Of a DNA stretch of 18,407 nucleotides, positions 9,152 to 17,260 are shown in pieces. The DNA is from Flavobacteriales bacterium UBA2426. GTDB lineage: Bacteria; Bacteroidota; Bacteroidia; Flavobacteriales_F; PHOS-HE28. The notes under the pieces are model-generated. The model was given only the letters and a program-made list of their open reading frames with translations. It ran no database searches and was not told the origin of the DNA. The DNA lies in contig DDRC01000173.1 of the NCBI GenBank assembly GCA_002342985.1, positions 14,610 through 33,016 on the forward strand, given 5' to 3'. The stretch's first letter is position 1. Each line of letters starts with the position of its first letter. The position numbers were made by a program, and so were the translations under genes.

Positions 9152-9637
9152 ATGATCACCAAGGACCGCATCCTCGAGCTCCTCGACTACGTGAAGGACC
9201 CGGAGATTCCGGCCATCAACGTGCTGGAGCTGGGCGTTGTGCGCAGCGTGGAGGTGGAAGCGGACGGCAAGGCCATCGTCACCATCACGCCCACCTACAC
9301 CGGCTGCCCGGCCATGGACGTGATGGCGGCCGACATCAAGAAGGAACTGCTGGAGGCGGGCGTGCCTTCCGTGGAGGTGAGGACGAGCCTCTCCCCTGCC
9401 TGGACCACGGACTGGATCACCGAGACCGGCAAGCGCAAGCTGAAGGAATACGGCATCGCGCCGCCCGAGAAGACCGCCGACATCCGCGCGCTGAAGGGCG
9501 AACAACCCGTGGTGGCCTGTCCTCAATGCGGCTCCACGAACACCGTGATGCTCTCCGCCTTCGGCAGCACGGCCTGCAAGGCGCTGTGGAAGTGCAACGA
9601 CTGCCTGGAGCCCTTCGATCAGTTCAAGTGCTTGTGA
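9152..9637 (+). CDS. paaD: Phenylacetate pathway protein PaaD (MIP18/DUF59 type)
   Basis: 161 residues from the ATG at 9152 (MITKDRILELLDYV). PaaD is needed for phenylacetyl-CoA epoxidase activity and belongs to the MIP18/SufT-like family linked to iron-sulfur or metal-centre assembly, so it probably matures the PaaA di-iron site or the PaaE cluster. The N-terminal DUF59 domain shows VKDPEIPAINVLELGVVRSV and TPTYTGCPAMDVM with the conserved cysteine. The C-terminal zinc-ribbon-like part has Cys123, Cys126, Cys142, Cys148, Cys151 and Cys160 (CPQCGSTN, CNDCLEPFDQFKC). It ends the paa series; no paaG, paaZ or paaK follows. Confidence 0.94.
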   Translation: MITKDRILELLDYVKDPEIPAINVLELGVVRSVEVEADGKAIVTITPTYTGCPAMDVMAADIKKELLEAGVPSVEVRTSLSPAWTTDWITETGKRKLKEYGIAPPEKTADIRALKGEQPVVACPQCGSTNTVMLSAFGSTACKALWKCNDCLEPFDQFKCL

Positions 9638-9665
9638 ACTCGCCCTGACCCAGGCATCGGCCCGC

Positions 9666-9673
9666 TACTTTCG
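9666..9673 (+). promoter_or_regulatory. Candidate -7 element for the CCA-enzyme gene
   Basis: TACTTTCG matches the Bacteroidota TAnnTTTG motif at five of six fixed positions and ends 7 nt before the ATG at 9681, giving a very short leader. No clear -33 element is found at normal spacing. Confidence 0.35.
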
Positions 9674-9680
9674 CGGCCCA

Positions 9681-11138
9681 ATGCCGACCGGGCACCGATA
9701 CACCGTTGATCCTGCGCGCCTCGATGGCGTTGCCGACGAGCCGCTATTCGCCGCGGTGGCCGCTGAAGCCGCGCAGCAGGGAATACCGGCTTTCGCCATC
9801 GGCGGCTACGTGCGGGACCGCTTGATCGGGCGGCTGTGCAAGGACATCGACTTCGTGGTGGAGGGCGATGGCATCGCCTTCGCGGAAGCCGTGGCGAAGC
9901 GGCTGGACGCGGGAGCCGTGCATGTCTTCAGGAATTACGGCACAGCCATGTTCATGCTCGGTGAGCTGCAGGTGGAGTTCGTGGGGGCGCGCAAGGAGAG
10001 CTACAACCGCAACAGCCGCAAGCCCGAGGTGGAGCCGGGCACCATCAAGGATGATCAGGAACGCCGCGACTTCACGATCAACGCCCTGGCCATCTCGCTG
10101 AATGCGGGGAGCACGGGCGCGCTGGTGGACCCCTTCGGCGGCATCCTGCACCTGGACCAAGGCCTGCTCCGGACCCCGCTCGACCCGGACATCACCTTCA
10201 GCGACGACCCCCTGCGCATGCTGCGCGCCGTGCGGTTCGCCACGCAACTCGGCTTCACGATCGATCCGGTCACCTTCGAGGCCATCCAACGCAACGCAAA
10301 GCGATTGGAGATCATCAGCGCCGAGCGGATCCATGCGGAGCTGAACAAGATCATCCTCGCGGCCAAGCCCAGCGTAGGCTTCGTCCTGCTCCGTGAGAGC
10401 GGGCTGATGGCCGAGTTCTTCCCCGAGTTCCTGGATCTGGCCGGGGCGGAGGAGCGGTTCGGCATCGGCCACAAGGACAACTTCTACCATACGCTGCAGG
10501 TGCTCGACAACGTGGCCCAGCAAAGCAATGACCTTTGGCTGCGATGGGCGGCCGTGCTGCACGACATCGCCAAGCCCTCGACGAAGCGCTTCGTGCCGGG
10601 GGTCGGCTGGACCTTCCACGGCCACGAGGACAAGGGCGCGCGCATGGTTCCCAGGATCTTCCGCCGCCTGAAGCTGCCGCTTGACGAGCAGATGAAGTTC
10701 GTGCAGAAGCTCGTGGCCCTGCACCTGCGGCCGATCGCGCTCACCAAGGAGGAGGTCACCGACAGCGCCATCCGCCGCCTGCTCTTCGATGCCGGCGACG
10801 ACATCGACGCGCTCATGATCCTCTGCCGCGCCGACATCACCAGCAAGAACGAGAAGAAGAAGGACCGCTACCTGCGGAACTACGAACTGGTGATGCAGAA
10901 GCTGAAGGACGTGGAGGCGAAGGACCGCGTGCGCAACTTCCAGCCGCCCATCACCGGCGAGGACATCATGCGCGCCTTCAACATCCCGCCGTGCAAGCTC
11001 ATCGGCGACATCAAGACCGTGATCAAGGACGCGATCCTGGACGGCGTGATCCAGAATGACCGCGAGCAGGCGTGGGCGCTGATGCTGGAGACCGGAAGGA
11101 AGCTGGGGGTGAAGCCGGTTGATGGGGTTGGGGCTTGA
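9681..11138 (+). CDS. cca: CCA tRNA nucleotidyltransferase with HD domain
   Basis: 485 residues. Adds or repairs the 3' CCA end of tRNAs. The nucleotidyltransferase head has GGYVRDRLIG and the metal-binding carboxylates Asp55 and Asp57 in KDIDFVV, then RRDFTINALA and LVDPFGG, followed by the nucleotide-selecting region DDPLRMLRAVRFATQLGF. An HD phosphohydrolase-like domain follows, with His294-Asp295 in AAVLHDIAKP and HGHEDKGARM, and a C-terminal helical RNA-binding part (DIMRAFNIPPCKLIGDIK). This class-II layout with an HD domain is usual for Bacteroidota; sequence alone does not separate full CCA addition from A- or CC-adding activity. Its stop codon lies inside one arm of the downstream inverted repeat. 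Confidence 0.93.
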   Translation: MPTGHRYTVDPARLDGVADEPLFAAVAAEAAQQGIPAFAIGGYVRDRLIGRLCKDIDFVVEGDGIAFAEAVAKRLDAGAVHVFRNYGTAMFMLGELQVEFVGARKESYNRNSRKPEVEPGTIKDDQERRDFTINALAISLNAGSTGALVDPFGGILHLDQGLLRTPLDPDITFSDDPLRMLRAVRFATQLGFTIDPVTFEAIQRNAKRLEIISAERIHAELNKIILAAKPSVGFVLLRESGLMAEFFPEFLDLAGAEERFGIGHKDNFYHTLQVLDNVAQQSNDLWLRWAAVLHDIAKPSTKRFVPGVGWTFHGHEDKGARMVPRIFRRLKLPLDEQMKFVQKLVALHLRPIALTKEEVTDSAIRRLLFDAGDDIDALMILCRADITSKNEKKKDRYLRNYELVMQKLKDVEAKDRVRNFQPPITGEDIMRAFNIPPCKLIGDIKTVIKDAILDGVIQNDREQAWALMLETGRKLGVKPVDGVGA

Positions 11139-11230
11139 AGGTTGCCCTCTCCGTGTAGATTCGCCGTCAGGTCCGGAGGAACCGTGCCCAACCCTCAACC
11201 TGCCTCCGGCACAACCTGCAACCTTCAAGC
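11133..11230. repeat. Nested inverted-repeat element after cca
   Basis: GCTTGAAGGTTGC (11133-11145) and GCAACCTTCAAGC (11218-11230) form a perfect 13-bp inverted repeat with a 72-bp interior. Inside it, CCGGAGG (11173-11179) pairs with CCTCCGG (11203-11209), and CAACCTGC occurs twice. The left arm contains the cca stop codon and the right arm ends 6 nt before the next start. It may act as a terminator or be a small mobile palindrome. Confidence 0.6.
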
Positions 11231-11236
11231 ACCCCA

Positions 11237-11812
11237 GTGAGAATCTACCGTTTCCGCGTACTGATCGACCACCCCAGCGAGGCCTTCCGCGACATCGAGA
11301 TCGGGAGCGAGCAGACCTTCCTCGATCTCCACACCGCGATCAAGGACGCCTTCGGATTCATCGGCCAGGAGATGGCGGCCTTCTATGTGAGCGACGAGAA
11401 TTGGGACAAGGGCGCAGAGGTTCCCCTTGCCGACATGGGATTCGCCGAAGAAGGCTCTGTGCCGGCGCTCATGCACGAGGTGCTGATCAGCGACCACATC
11501 CGGAGCGCGAATCAGCGCTTCATCTATGCCTACGACTTCCTCCATATGTGGCTCTTCATGGTGGAGCTCATCGGCGCGGGCGACCCCGAGCCCGGGGTGA
11601 CCTACCCGCGGGTGGTGCTGAGCATGAATGATGCGCCGGATGAGCACAGCAAGGAGGATGAGCTCACCGCCGGCATCCTGGATGAGGACCCCTATGCGCT
11701 GGACGATGAGGAGCACGGGTACGAGGAAGGCGAAGAGGATGACCCCTTCGGAGACGATGGCGGAGAGGAGGGCGGCGAGGCCTTCGATGAATCGAGCGAG
11801 GATTTCCGGTAG
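11237..11812 (+). CDS. Plasmid pRiA4b ORF-3-like protein with acidic tail
   Basis: 191 residues from a GTG at 11237, whose product starts (V/M)RIYRFRVLIDHP. The family match is to the IS1096/pRiA4b ORF-3-like domain, based on the opening 'YRFRVLIDHPSEAFRDIEIG', the segment TFLDLHTAIKDAFGF and the later YAYDFLHMWLFMVELIG. The biochemical role of this family is unknown; it was named from plasmid and insertion-sequence passenger genes but occurs widely as a stand-alone chromosomal gene. From about residue 135 the protein is a low-complexity Asp/Glu/Gly tail, probably disordered. No transposase or terminal inverted repeats of an insertion sequence were seen around it. Confidence 0.75.
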   Translation: MRIYRFRVLIDHPSEAFRDIEIGSEQTFLDLHTAIKDAFGFIGQEMAAFYVSDENWDKGAEVPLADMGFAEEGSVPALMHEVLISDHIRSANQRFIYAYDFLHMWLFMVELIGAGDPEPGVTYPRVVLSMNDAPDEHSKEDELTAGILDEDPYALDDEEHGYEEGEEDDPFGDDGGEEGGEAFDESSEDFR

Positions 11813-11907
11813 GCGTTGCGTTACTTGAACCCGCGCCCGCGCTCATCGCCCACCTCGAGGCCGCGGAGCGAAGGACGCCGGGCTACCGGCAATCGCCCTG
11901 CGAGACC

Positions 11908-12810
11908 ATGCGCACACTCCTCATCGTTGGCGGTCCCACGGCCTCGGGGAAGACGGATGCCGGCATTGCGCTGGCCCGGCACTTCGGCACGGAGGTGATC
12001 AGCGCGGACTCCCGGCAGTTCTACCGGGCCATGCGCATCGGTACGGCGCGCCCCTTGGAGCCGGAGCTCGGCGGGGTGAAGCACCATTTCCTCGGGCATC
12101 TGGAGCTGGAGGATACGTGGAGCGCCGGCAGGTTCGCGCGCGAGGCGGAACCGGTGCTGCAGGAATTGCTAGAGAGGCATGGCGTGGCCGTGCTCGTGGG
12201 CGGCAGCGGGCTGTACATCGATGCGCTGGTGAAGGGGCTTGACCCATTGCCCCTGAGCGATACACGGCTCCGGGAGCGCCTGATACGGCGCACCGATTCC
12301 GGCGGAATGCCCGACCTGCTGAAAGAGCTCGAGCGCCTCGACCCGGTCACCGCCGCACGCATCGACCGCAGCAACCCGCACCGCGTGATCCGTGCGCTGG
12401 AGGTGTGCCTGCTCACCGGAAAGCCCTTCAGCGCGCAGCGCTCCGGCGCCGGAGACCGCACCGACATGCGCCTGGTCCGCATCGCCATGGACGTGCCCCG
12501 AGAGGAACTCTATCGCCGAATCGATGCCCGGGTGGATCGTATGATGGCCGAGGGCCTGGTGGAGGAGGCGCGCTCCCTCCTGCCGCATCGCGCACTCAAT
12601 GCGCTGCAGACCGTGGGATACCGTGAGCTCTTCCAGTATTTCGACGGCACGCTCACCCTCGAATCGACCATCGCGCTGATCAAGCAGCACACGCGCAATT
12701 ACGCCAAGCGCCAGTTGACCTGGCTGCGGCGGGATGGCGGGTGGAATTGGATGGGGCCCGATGAGACCTTGGGCATGACATCGTTGATCGTACCTCGCCC
12801 TGTGCAATGA
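11908..12810 (+). CDS. miaA: tRNA dimethylallyltransferase MiaA
   Basis: 300 residues. Transfers a dimethylallyl group to N6 of A37 in tRNAs reading codons that begin with U. The P-loop GPTASGKT lies at residues 9-16, followed by ISADSRQFYRAMRIGTARP, HHFLGHLELEDTWSAGRF, LVGGSGLYIDALVKGLDP, SNPHRVIRALEV and the C-terminal HTRNYAKRQLTWLRRD, all hallmark MiaA segments. Length is normal. It begins 95 nt after the pRiA4b-like gene and ends in an ATGA overlap with the first GT-C-like membrane protein (12807-12810), so the two are likely co-translated despite unrelated functions. Confidence 0.96.
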   Translation: MRTLLIVGGPTASGKTDAGIALARHFGTEVISADSRQFYRAMRIGTARPLEPELGGVKHHFLGHLELEDTWSAGRFAREAEPVLQELLERHGVAVLVGGSGLYIDALVKGLDPLPLSDTRLRERLIRRTDSGGMPDLLKELERLDPVTAARIDRSNPHRVIRALEVCLLTGKPFSAQRSGAGDRTDMRLVRIAMDVPREELYRRIDARVDRMMAEGLVEEARSLLPHRALNALQTVGYRELFQYFDGTLTLESTIALIKQHTRNYAKRQLTWLRRDGGWNWMGPDETLGMTSLIVPRPVQ

Positions 12811-14378
12811 AAGCGCTCCGCTCCGAAACAGACGCCTGGGGCAAGGGGGCGTTCGCAGCGGCAGTGGGTGCCACCCTGATTGACCGGTTGATGGTGCTGA
12901 TCGGGTTCGGCCTGCGGTACACGGGCGCGGACGATGTGGTCTTCTGGACCGCCGCATCGGACATGGCAAACGGCATTTTCCGAGAGCCTTTCCTGTATGG
13001 CCAGAACTACAACCCAGCACTCGAATCGCTCGTCGCCGTTCCGTTGCTCTGGCTCGGCGCTCCCATACAGGCCGCAATGCCCGTGGCCACGTCCATCCTG
13101 GCGCTCGCCCCCTTCCTCTCCTGGGCGGCTTGGGAGGCGCATCGCGGACGATGGACCGCCGGCGCACTGCTCGCGGCCTGTCCGGCACTGCTGCCCATAG
13201 AATGGGGGCTCATGACCACCATGACCCGCGGCTTCGTCAATGGCTTGGCGCTACTGGCGCTGCTCCCGTGGGTGCTTAGCATCCGTCGGGCCGAGATGCG
13301 CGACGGACTTCTCGGATTCCTCGCCGCTGCCGCCGTCGCCGTCAATCCGAATGCCCTGCCCCTTGCAGCCACGTTCATTGTTTGGCACATCTGGACGAAC
13401 CGCGGGGGGCTCAAAGGTGTGTTCTGCATCCTCGGTGGCGCACTCCCGGCATTGCTGGCTGCCTGGGCGGGCTACCATTTCTATGCGGCCCATCCGGAAC
13501 GCGTGGTGCACCGGATCGACGACTGGCGACTGACATTCCACCCGGCTGAGCTCATCCCCGAAGCGCTTGGCCAACTCGACAGGCACTTCGCCTGGCTCTG
13601 TCCGCTATGGTGGCCGAATGGGGAGGCGGTGATCTGGTTGCTGGTCGCAGCGGTTCCCTTATTCCTTTGGCTGCGCAGACCGGGTGTCTCCATCGCCCTG
13701 GCTGCCAGCACTTCAGTGGTTGCGCTGTCCTTCGCCTTCCCCAAGACCATGGACGGCCATGACCACGTAGTCTACCCCCTTTCCCGGATGTTCCTGGCCA
13801 TGCCCTTGATCATGGGTTGGGCTGCCGCGCAGGTGCCTTGGGGGCCGCGCAGTGCCGTTACCATCTCGAGGGCGCTGCTCATCATCGCCCCTCTCCTCGT
13901 GGGGTGGAAGGCGCTCAACCTCGAGGCCGTGATCGCGCAACAGTTCGGAGAACCTTTGGAATTGCCCATTGCCACGGCAACCATTGCCGCGCTTCAGGCA
14001 GATGCGGATGCCATCGCCGAAATATCGGCCAGCGAAGGCATCGACCTGGTCGTTGCCTTCTCCAACGATCCGGAGAAGCGCTCCGCCGTGCTTTCCTATG
14101 CCGCACCGCTGCTCAATCCCCATGTGCCTAACACCCTGTTCGTCGGGCATGATCGCCGATACCACTTGCGGTCCGCTTCGCGGAACGCCGTATTCCCAAC
14201 CATCCTGCTCCTGGGCTGCGACGATTCGATCTGGGATGAAGGCATGCGGTCGCTCCTGGGTGCATTTCCCGCAGCGATCCGGGGAAGACGGGCGCTGCTC
14301 CTGCGCGGCAATGGGATGCCGCTCAGCGAAATCCTGGATCGCCTAGGCCGGGACCTCGGCCCCCTCCCAGCGCAATGA
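12807..14378 (+). CDS. GT-C-like polytopic membrane protein, paralog 1
   Basis: 523 residues with roughly ten hydrophobic segments over residues 15-385, then a ~140-residue soluble C-terminal part. An Asp pair (Asp42/Asp43 in GADDVVFW) follows the first membrane helix, as in GT-C glycosyltransferases that use polyprenyl-phosphate sugars in the periplasm. It shares a striking signature with the next gene: GIFREPFLYGQNYNPALE (about 56-73), WGLMTTMTRGFVNGLALLAL, NPNALPL and SRMFLAMPLI. No named family was recognised beyond the fold-level resemblance to PMT/ArnT-like enzymes. The start overlaps the miaA stop and the stop overlaps the next start, both as ATGA. Glycosyl transfer is inferred, not shown. 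Confidence 0.65.
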   Translation: MKALRSETDAWGKGAFAAAVGATLIDRLMVLIGFGLRYTGADDVVFWTAASDMANGIFREPFLYGQNYNPALESLVAVPLLWLGAPIQAAMPVATSILALAPFLSWAAWEAHRGRWTAGALLAACPALLPIEWGLMTTMTRGFVNGLALLALLPWVLSIRRAEMRDGLLGFLAAAAVAVNPNALPLAATFIVWHIWTNRGGLKGVFCILGGALPALLAAWAGYHFYAAHPERVVHRIDDWRLTFHPAELIPEALGQLDRHFAWLCPLWWPNGEAVIWLLVAAVPLFLWLRRPGVSIALAASTSVVALSFAFPKTMDGHDHVVYPLSRMFLAMPLIMGWAAAQVPWGPRSAVTISRALLIIAPLLVGWKALNLEAVIAQQFGEPLELPIATATIAALQADADAIAEISASEGIDLVVAFSNDPEKRSAVLSYAAPLLNPHVPNTLFVGHDRRYHLRSASRNAVFPTILLLGCDDSIWDEGMRSLLGAFPAAIRGRRALLLRGNGMPLSEILDRLGRDLGPLPAQ

Positions 14379-15988
14379 GTGTCAAGGACATGCGCTCAGG
14401 CGGCAGGCTGGTGCTCTGGACCATCATCAGCCTGGCTGTCTTGCAGCGAATCTGGCTGCTTCACCGCTTCGCCTTCACCCACATCGGTATCGATGACGCG
14501 CTCATCCAGCAGGTGGCCAGGGACTACGGACAGGGCATCTTCAGGGAGCCCTACCTATACGGCCAGAACTACAATCCCATGCTCGAAGCGCTGCTGGCCG
14601 CGCCGTTCGTGCGCTTGGGAGCAGCGCCTTGGATCGCGCTGCCCATCGTCACCTCGCTGCTGACCCTGCTCCCGTTCTGGTCATGGGCGTGGTGGGCCCG
14701 GCGGCAGAACGCCGTGACAGCGGCGGTGATACTCGCAGCCATGCCCCTGCTGCTGCCGGTGCACTGGGGCCTCATCACCGCCATGCCGCGGGGCTGGGTG
14801 CACGGGCTGGCCCTGCTGGCCCTCATCCCGTGGATGCTCCACGCACGGAATGCATGGCTGCGGCACTTCCTCATCGGTTTCACGCTGATGCTGGCGCTCA
14901 TGTGCAACCCCAATGCGCTGCCCTTGGTGGCCGCCATCGCGCTTTGGCTGGTGCTGTCCAAGGCCCGTGATCTCTCGCTATGGGTGGCTGGCGCGTCGAG
15001 CCTGGCGATCGGCTATGCGACGCACCGGGCCGCGCAAGCATGGTACGCGGCCCGGCCCGGCACCGTGGTGCATCCGCTGCTGCCCAGCGACATGACCTTC
15101 TCCGTTGACCTGCTGCGCGAGGGCATCACCGGGATCAACGCGCATGTGATGCACATGCACCCATTCGATGGCCTGGGCTGGTTGGCCTTCGCCTTGCCAG
15201 CCGCTATTGGCGCGGCCCTGATCGTCAGAGGCGATCGGAAGCCCGGTGCGGCCGTACTCATGTCATTGATCGTCCTTCTTCTCGCCCTTGGCCTGCCCAA
15301 GGTGCACGAGGGCTGCGCCAGCGTGTTCTTCTCGCAGTCGCGGATGATGCTCGGCCTGCCCCTGATCCTGGCTGGGGCCGCTGCACTGCTGCTCCGCCGC
15401 ATCAAGCCGCCGCGCTGGGCGATGATCGGCCTTCCCGGGCTGCTGCTCGCCGTCGGCACCGTGCGGCTCATCGGCTTGGAAGCGACCGTTCATCAGGAGC
15501 TGGAGCATCAGGGCTGCGCGTGGGTGCGCGAGGAACCGATCACTGAGGTGCGCGACCTCTGCGCGCGGGTGAAGCGCGCCGCTCAAACATCGGATGCGCG
15601 GCTCGTGGTGCCCATCCGTTGGCCGGGCATCCGTGACGATCATGCCTGGCATTTCGAGGCCCACCTGATCTGCTACGCCTGCGAGGCGCTCGACCCGGAC
15701 TTCCCTCCGACCTATGGCGCGGGCTATGACCGCAGGAGCTGGAGGCGCGAGGCGCATGAGTCCCAAGGCGCTGCCGGCGTGCTCTTCGTGGGAGGCCGGT
15801 GGGGCGCCTATCTCAACCCCATCGAGCCTGGCCTCACGCGGCAGTTCTTCGGGGACGAGCGCCTGCTGCTCTACACCGTGCGCAAGGAGACCCTGATCGA
15901 CACATCGTTGCTGAAGCGGCGGCTGGACCGGTTGGCGCTATCGGAGTTCATCCTCGAATCGGGCGCGGATGACGACCTGGGGCGCTGA
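14375..15988 (+). CDS. GT-C-like polytopic membrane protein, paralog 2
   Basis: 537 residues, homologous along its length to the preceding gene. Hydrophobic segments span about residues 12-390. The Asp pair is Asp40/Asp41 in GIDDALIQ, followed by GIFREPYLYGQNYNPMLE (about 54-71), WGLITAMPRGWVHGLALLAL, NPNALPL and SRMMLGLPLI. The soluble tail also aligns: both copies have a DRRxxxR motif after a Tyr-Ala segment. The tail of this copy carries several cysteines (Cys-X2-Cys in CYAC) absent from the first copy. Start at 14375 overlaps the upstream stop as ATGA. Its TGA directly abuts the stop of the convergent phosphatase gene. Probable role in transferring a sugar or similar group at the outer face of the inner membrane. 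Confidence 0.65.
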   Translation: MSVKDMRSGGRLVLWTIISLAVLQRIWLLHRFAFTHIGIDDALIQQVARDYGQGIFREPYLYGQNYNPMLEALLAAPFVRLGAAPWIALPIVTSLLTLLPFWSWAWWARRQNAVTAAVILAAMPLLLPVHWGLITAMPRGWVHGLALLALIPWMLHARNAWLRHFLIGFTLMLALMCNPNALPLVAAIALWLVLSKARDLSLWVAGASSLAIGYATHRAAQAWYAARPGTVVHPLLPSDMTFSVDLLREGITGINAHVMHMHPFDGLGWLAFALPAAIGAALIVRGDRKPGAAVLMSLIVLLLALGLPKVHEGCASVFFSQSRMMLGLPLILAGAAALLLRRIKPPRWAMIGLPGLLLAVGTVRLIGLEATVHQELEHQGCAWVREEPITEVRDLCARVKRAAQTSDARLVVPIRWPGIRDDHAWHFEAHLICYACEALDPDFPPTYGAGYDRRSWRREAHESQGAAGVLFVGGRWGAYLNPIEPGLTRQFFGDERLLLYTVRKETLIDTSLLKRRLDRLALSEFILESGADDDLGR

Positions 15989-17260
15989 TCAGGCCTGGAT
16001 CCCGATCAGCAGCACATCATCCACCTGCTCCTCTTCGCCCTTCCAGATGCGGAAGCGGTCGCTGAGGGCCTGATGCTGCTCCTCCATGGACAGGCTCGCC
16101 GTATCCAGGAGCCATTGCCTGAATCCCGCGCCGCGCAGCTTCTTCCCGGCGGCACCGCCGAACTGATCGGTGATGCCATCGGAGAACAGGTAGATGCGAT
16201 CCCCGGGCAGCAAGGCCACCTCCTGCTGCGTGAAGGGCGCTACCTCCCCCTCATGGATGCCGATCGGCATGCGGTCGCCCTTCAGCTCGGTGATGGCACC
16301 GTCACGCAGCAGGTACAGGGGATGATAGGCGCCGGCGAAGCGCAGGGTGGCATGGCCGGCATCCAGCGCCGCCACGCTCACGTTCATGCCATCGCGATGG
16401 CTGGCCCCTTCATTGCGGTTGAGCACCTGCATGAATCCTTCGCGAAGGGCATCGAGGATGGCCGCGGGCTCCACCGTGCGGCGGTCGCGCACAATCTCCT
16501 GGAACAGGGCTGCGCCGATTAGGCTGAGCAGGGCCCCGGGCACGCCATGGCCCGTGCAATCCGCAGCGGCCACCACCTTGCGCCCATCAACCTCGGCGAA
16601 CCAGAAAAGGTCGCCGCTCACCAGGTCGCGTGGCCGGAAGAGGATGAAGCTCTCGGGGCAAAGGGCCTGAAGCCCGTCCGCCTCGGGCAGCACCGCCCGC
16701 TGGATGCGGCGGGCATAGCGGATGCTCGCGAGCAGTTCCTCGTTCTGGCGGGTCACCATGGCCTGCTGCTCCGCCACACGGGCCTCCAAGGCCCGCCGCT
16801 CACGGATGTCGCGTGCGAAGAGGATGATGGCCGGTTTGCCATTGTGGGAGGTGACCCGCGTGCTGCATTCCACGTGGATGCGTTCGCCATCAGCCGCCAC
16901 CAAGGGGATGTCCGCATACACCGACCCCTTGTTCTCCCATGCCTCTGCGATGCGCTCCGCGCTGCGGCGGATGAGTTCCTGCGGGTGCAGGTCGAAGATG
17001 GTGAGGCGGGTGAGGCGCTCCACGGGGTGGCCGAGCAGCTGGGCCGCCCGGGCGTTGGCCTGATGGATGCGCCCATTCACGAAGTCGATCACGAACAGCG
17101 CATCGTTGCTGCCCTCCAGCACCTGCAGGTAGCTCTCACGGTCACGCTCCGCGCCCTCGTGCCGCTCGCGCAGCCGGTTGTAGGCGTGCGCCAAGGCCAC
17201 CGCCGCGCCCAGCATGGCCATGGGCAGGGCCCCAAGCGCCAATCCCACGCTCAGGTCCAT
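15989..17260 (-). CDS. Membrane-anchored PAS-SpoIIE (PP2C) phosphatase
   Basis: 423 residues. One N-terminal membrane helix (about 4-26), a PAS domain (about 42-155; NDALFVIDFVNGRIHQANARA, FARDIRERR), a coiled coil (about 155-185) ending in the linker SIRYARRIQRAVLP, then a SpoIIE-type PP2C domain (about 195-423). Metal-site acidic residues are in place: Asp217 in VSGDLFW, Asp234 in AADCTGHGVPGALLS, Asp361 and Asp365 in SDGITDQFGG, and Asp414/Asp415 in QVDDVLLIG. It should dephosphorylate a serine/threonine-phosphorylated partner, such as an anti-sigma antagonist, in response to a PAS ligand; no such partner is in the window. The ATG at 17260 overlaps the end of the redoxin gene by 10 nt, so both are probably made from one transcript. 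Confidence 0.92.
   Translation of the reverse strand: MDLSVGLALGALPMAMLGAAVALAHAYNRLRERHEGAERDRESYLQVLEGSNDALFVIDFVNGRIHQANARAAQLLGHPVERLTRLTIFDLHPQELIRRSAERIAEAWENKGSVYADIPLVAADGERIHVECSTRVTSHNGKPAIILFARDIRERRALEARVAEQQAMVTRQNEELLASIRYARRIQRAVLPEADGLQALCPESFILFRPRDLVSGDLFWFAEVDGRKVVAAADCTGHGVPGALLSLIGAALFQEIVRDRRTVEPAAILDALREGFMQVLNRNEGASHRDGMNVSVAALDAGHATLRFAGAYHPLYLLRDGAITELKGDRMPIGIHEGEVAPFTQQEVALLPGDRIYLFSDGITDQFGGAAGKKLRGAGFRQWLLDTASLSMEEQHQALSDRFRIWKGEEEQVDDVLLIGIQA

Noticed and set aside
9744..11228. Long open frame (494 codons) on the - strand opposite the CCA-enzyme gene
   Set aside because: It is antisense to a clearly recognised enzyme and its translation shows no family motif, only biased composition.
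11237..11812. Insertion-sequence passenger gene
   Set aside because: The family name derives from mobile elements, but there is no transposase nearby and the flanking 13-bp inverted repeat lies wholly on its left side rather than bracketing the gene.
11813..11907. Possible promoter TACTTGAA before miaA
   Set aside because: It matches the Bacteroidota -7 motif poorly and has no -33 partner, so nothing was annotated in this 95-bp gap.
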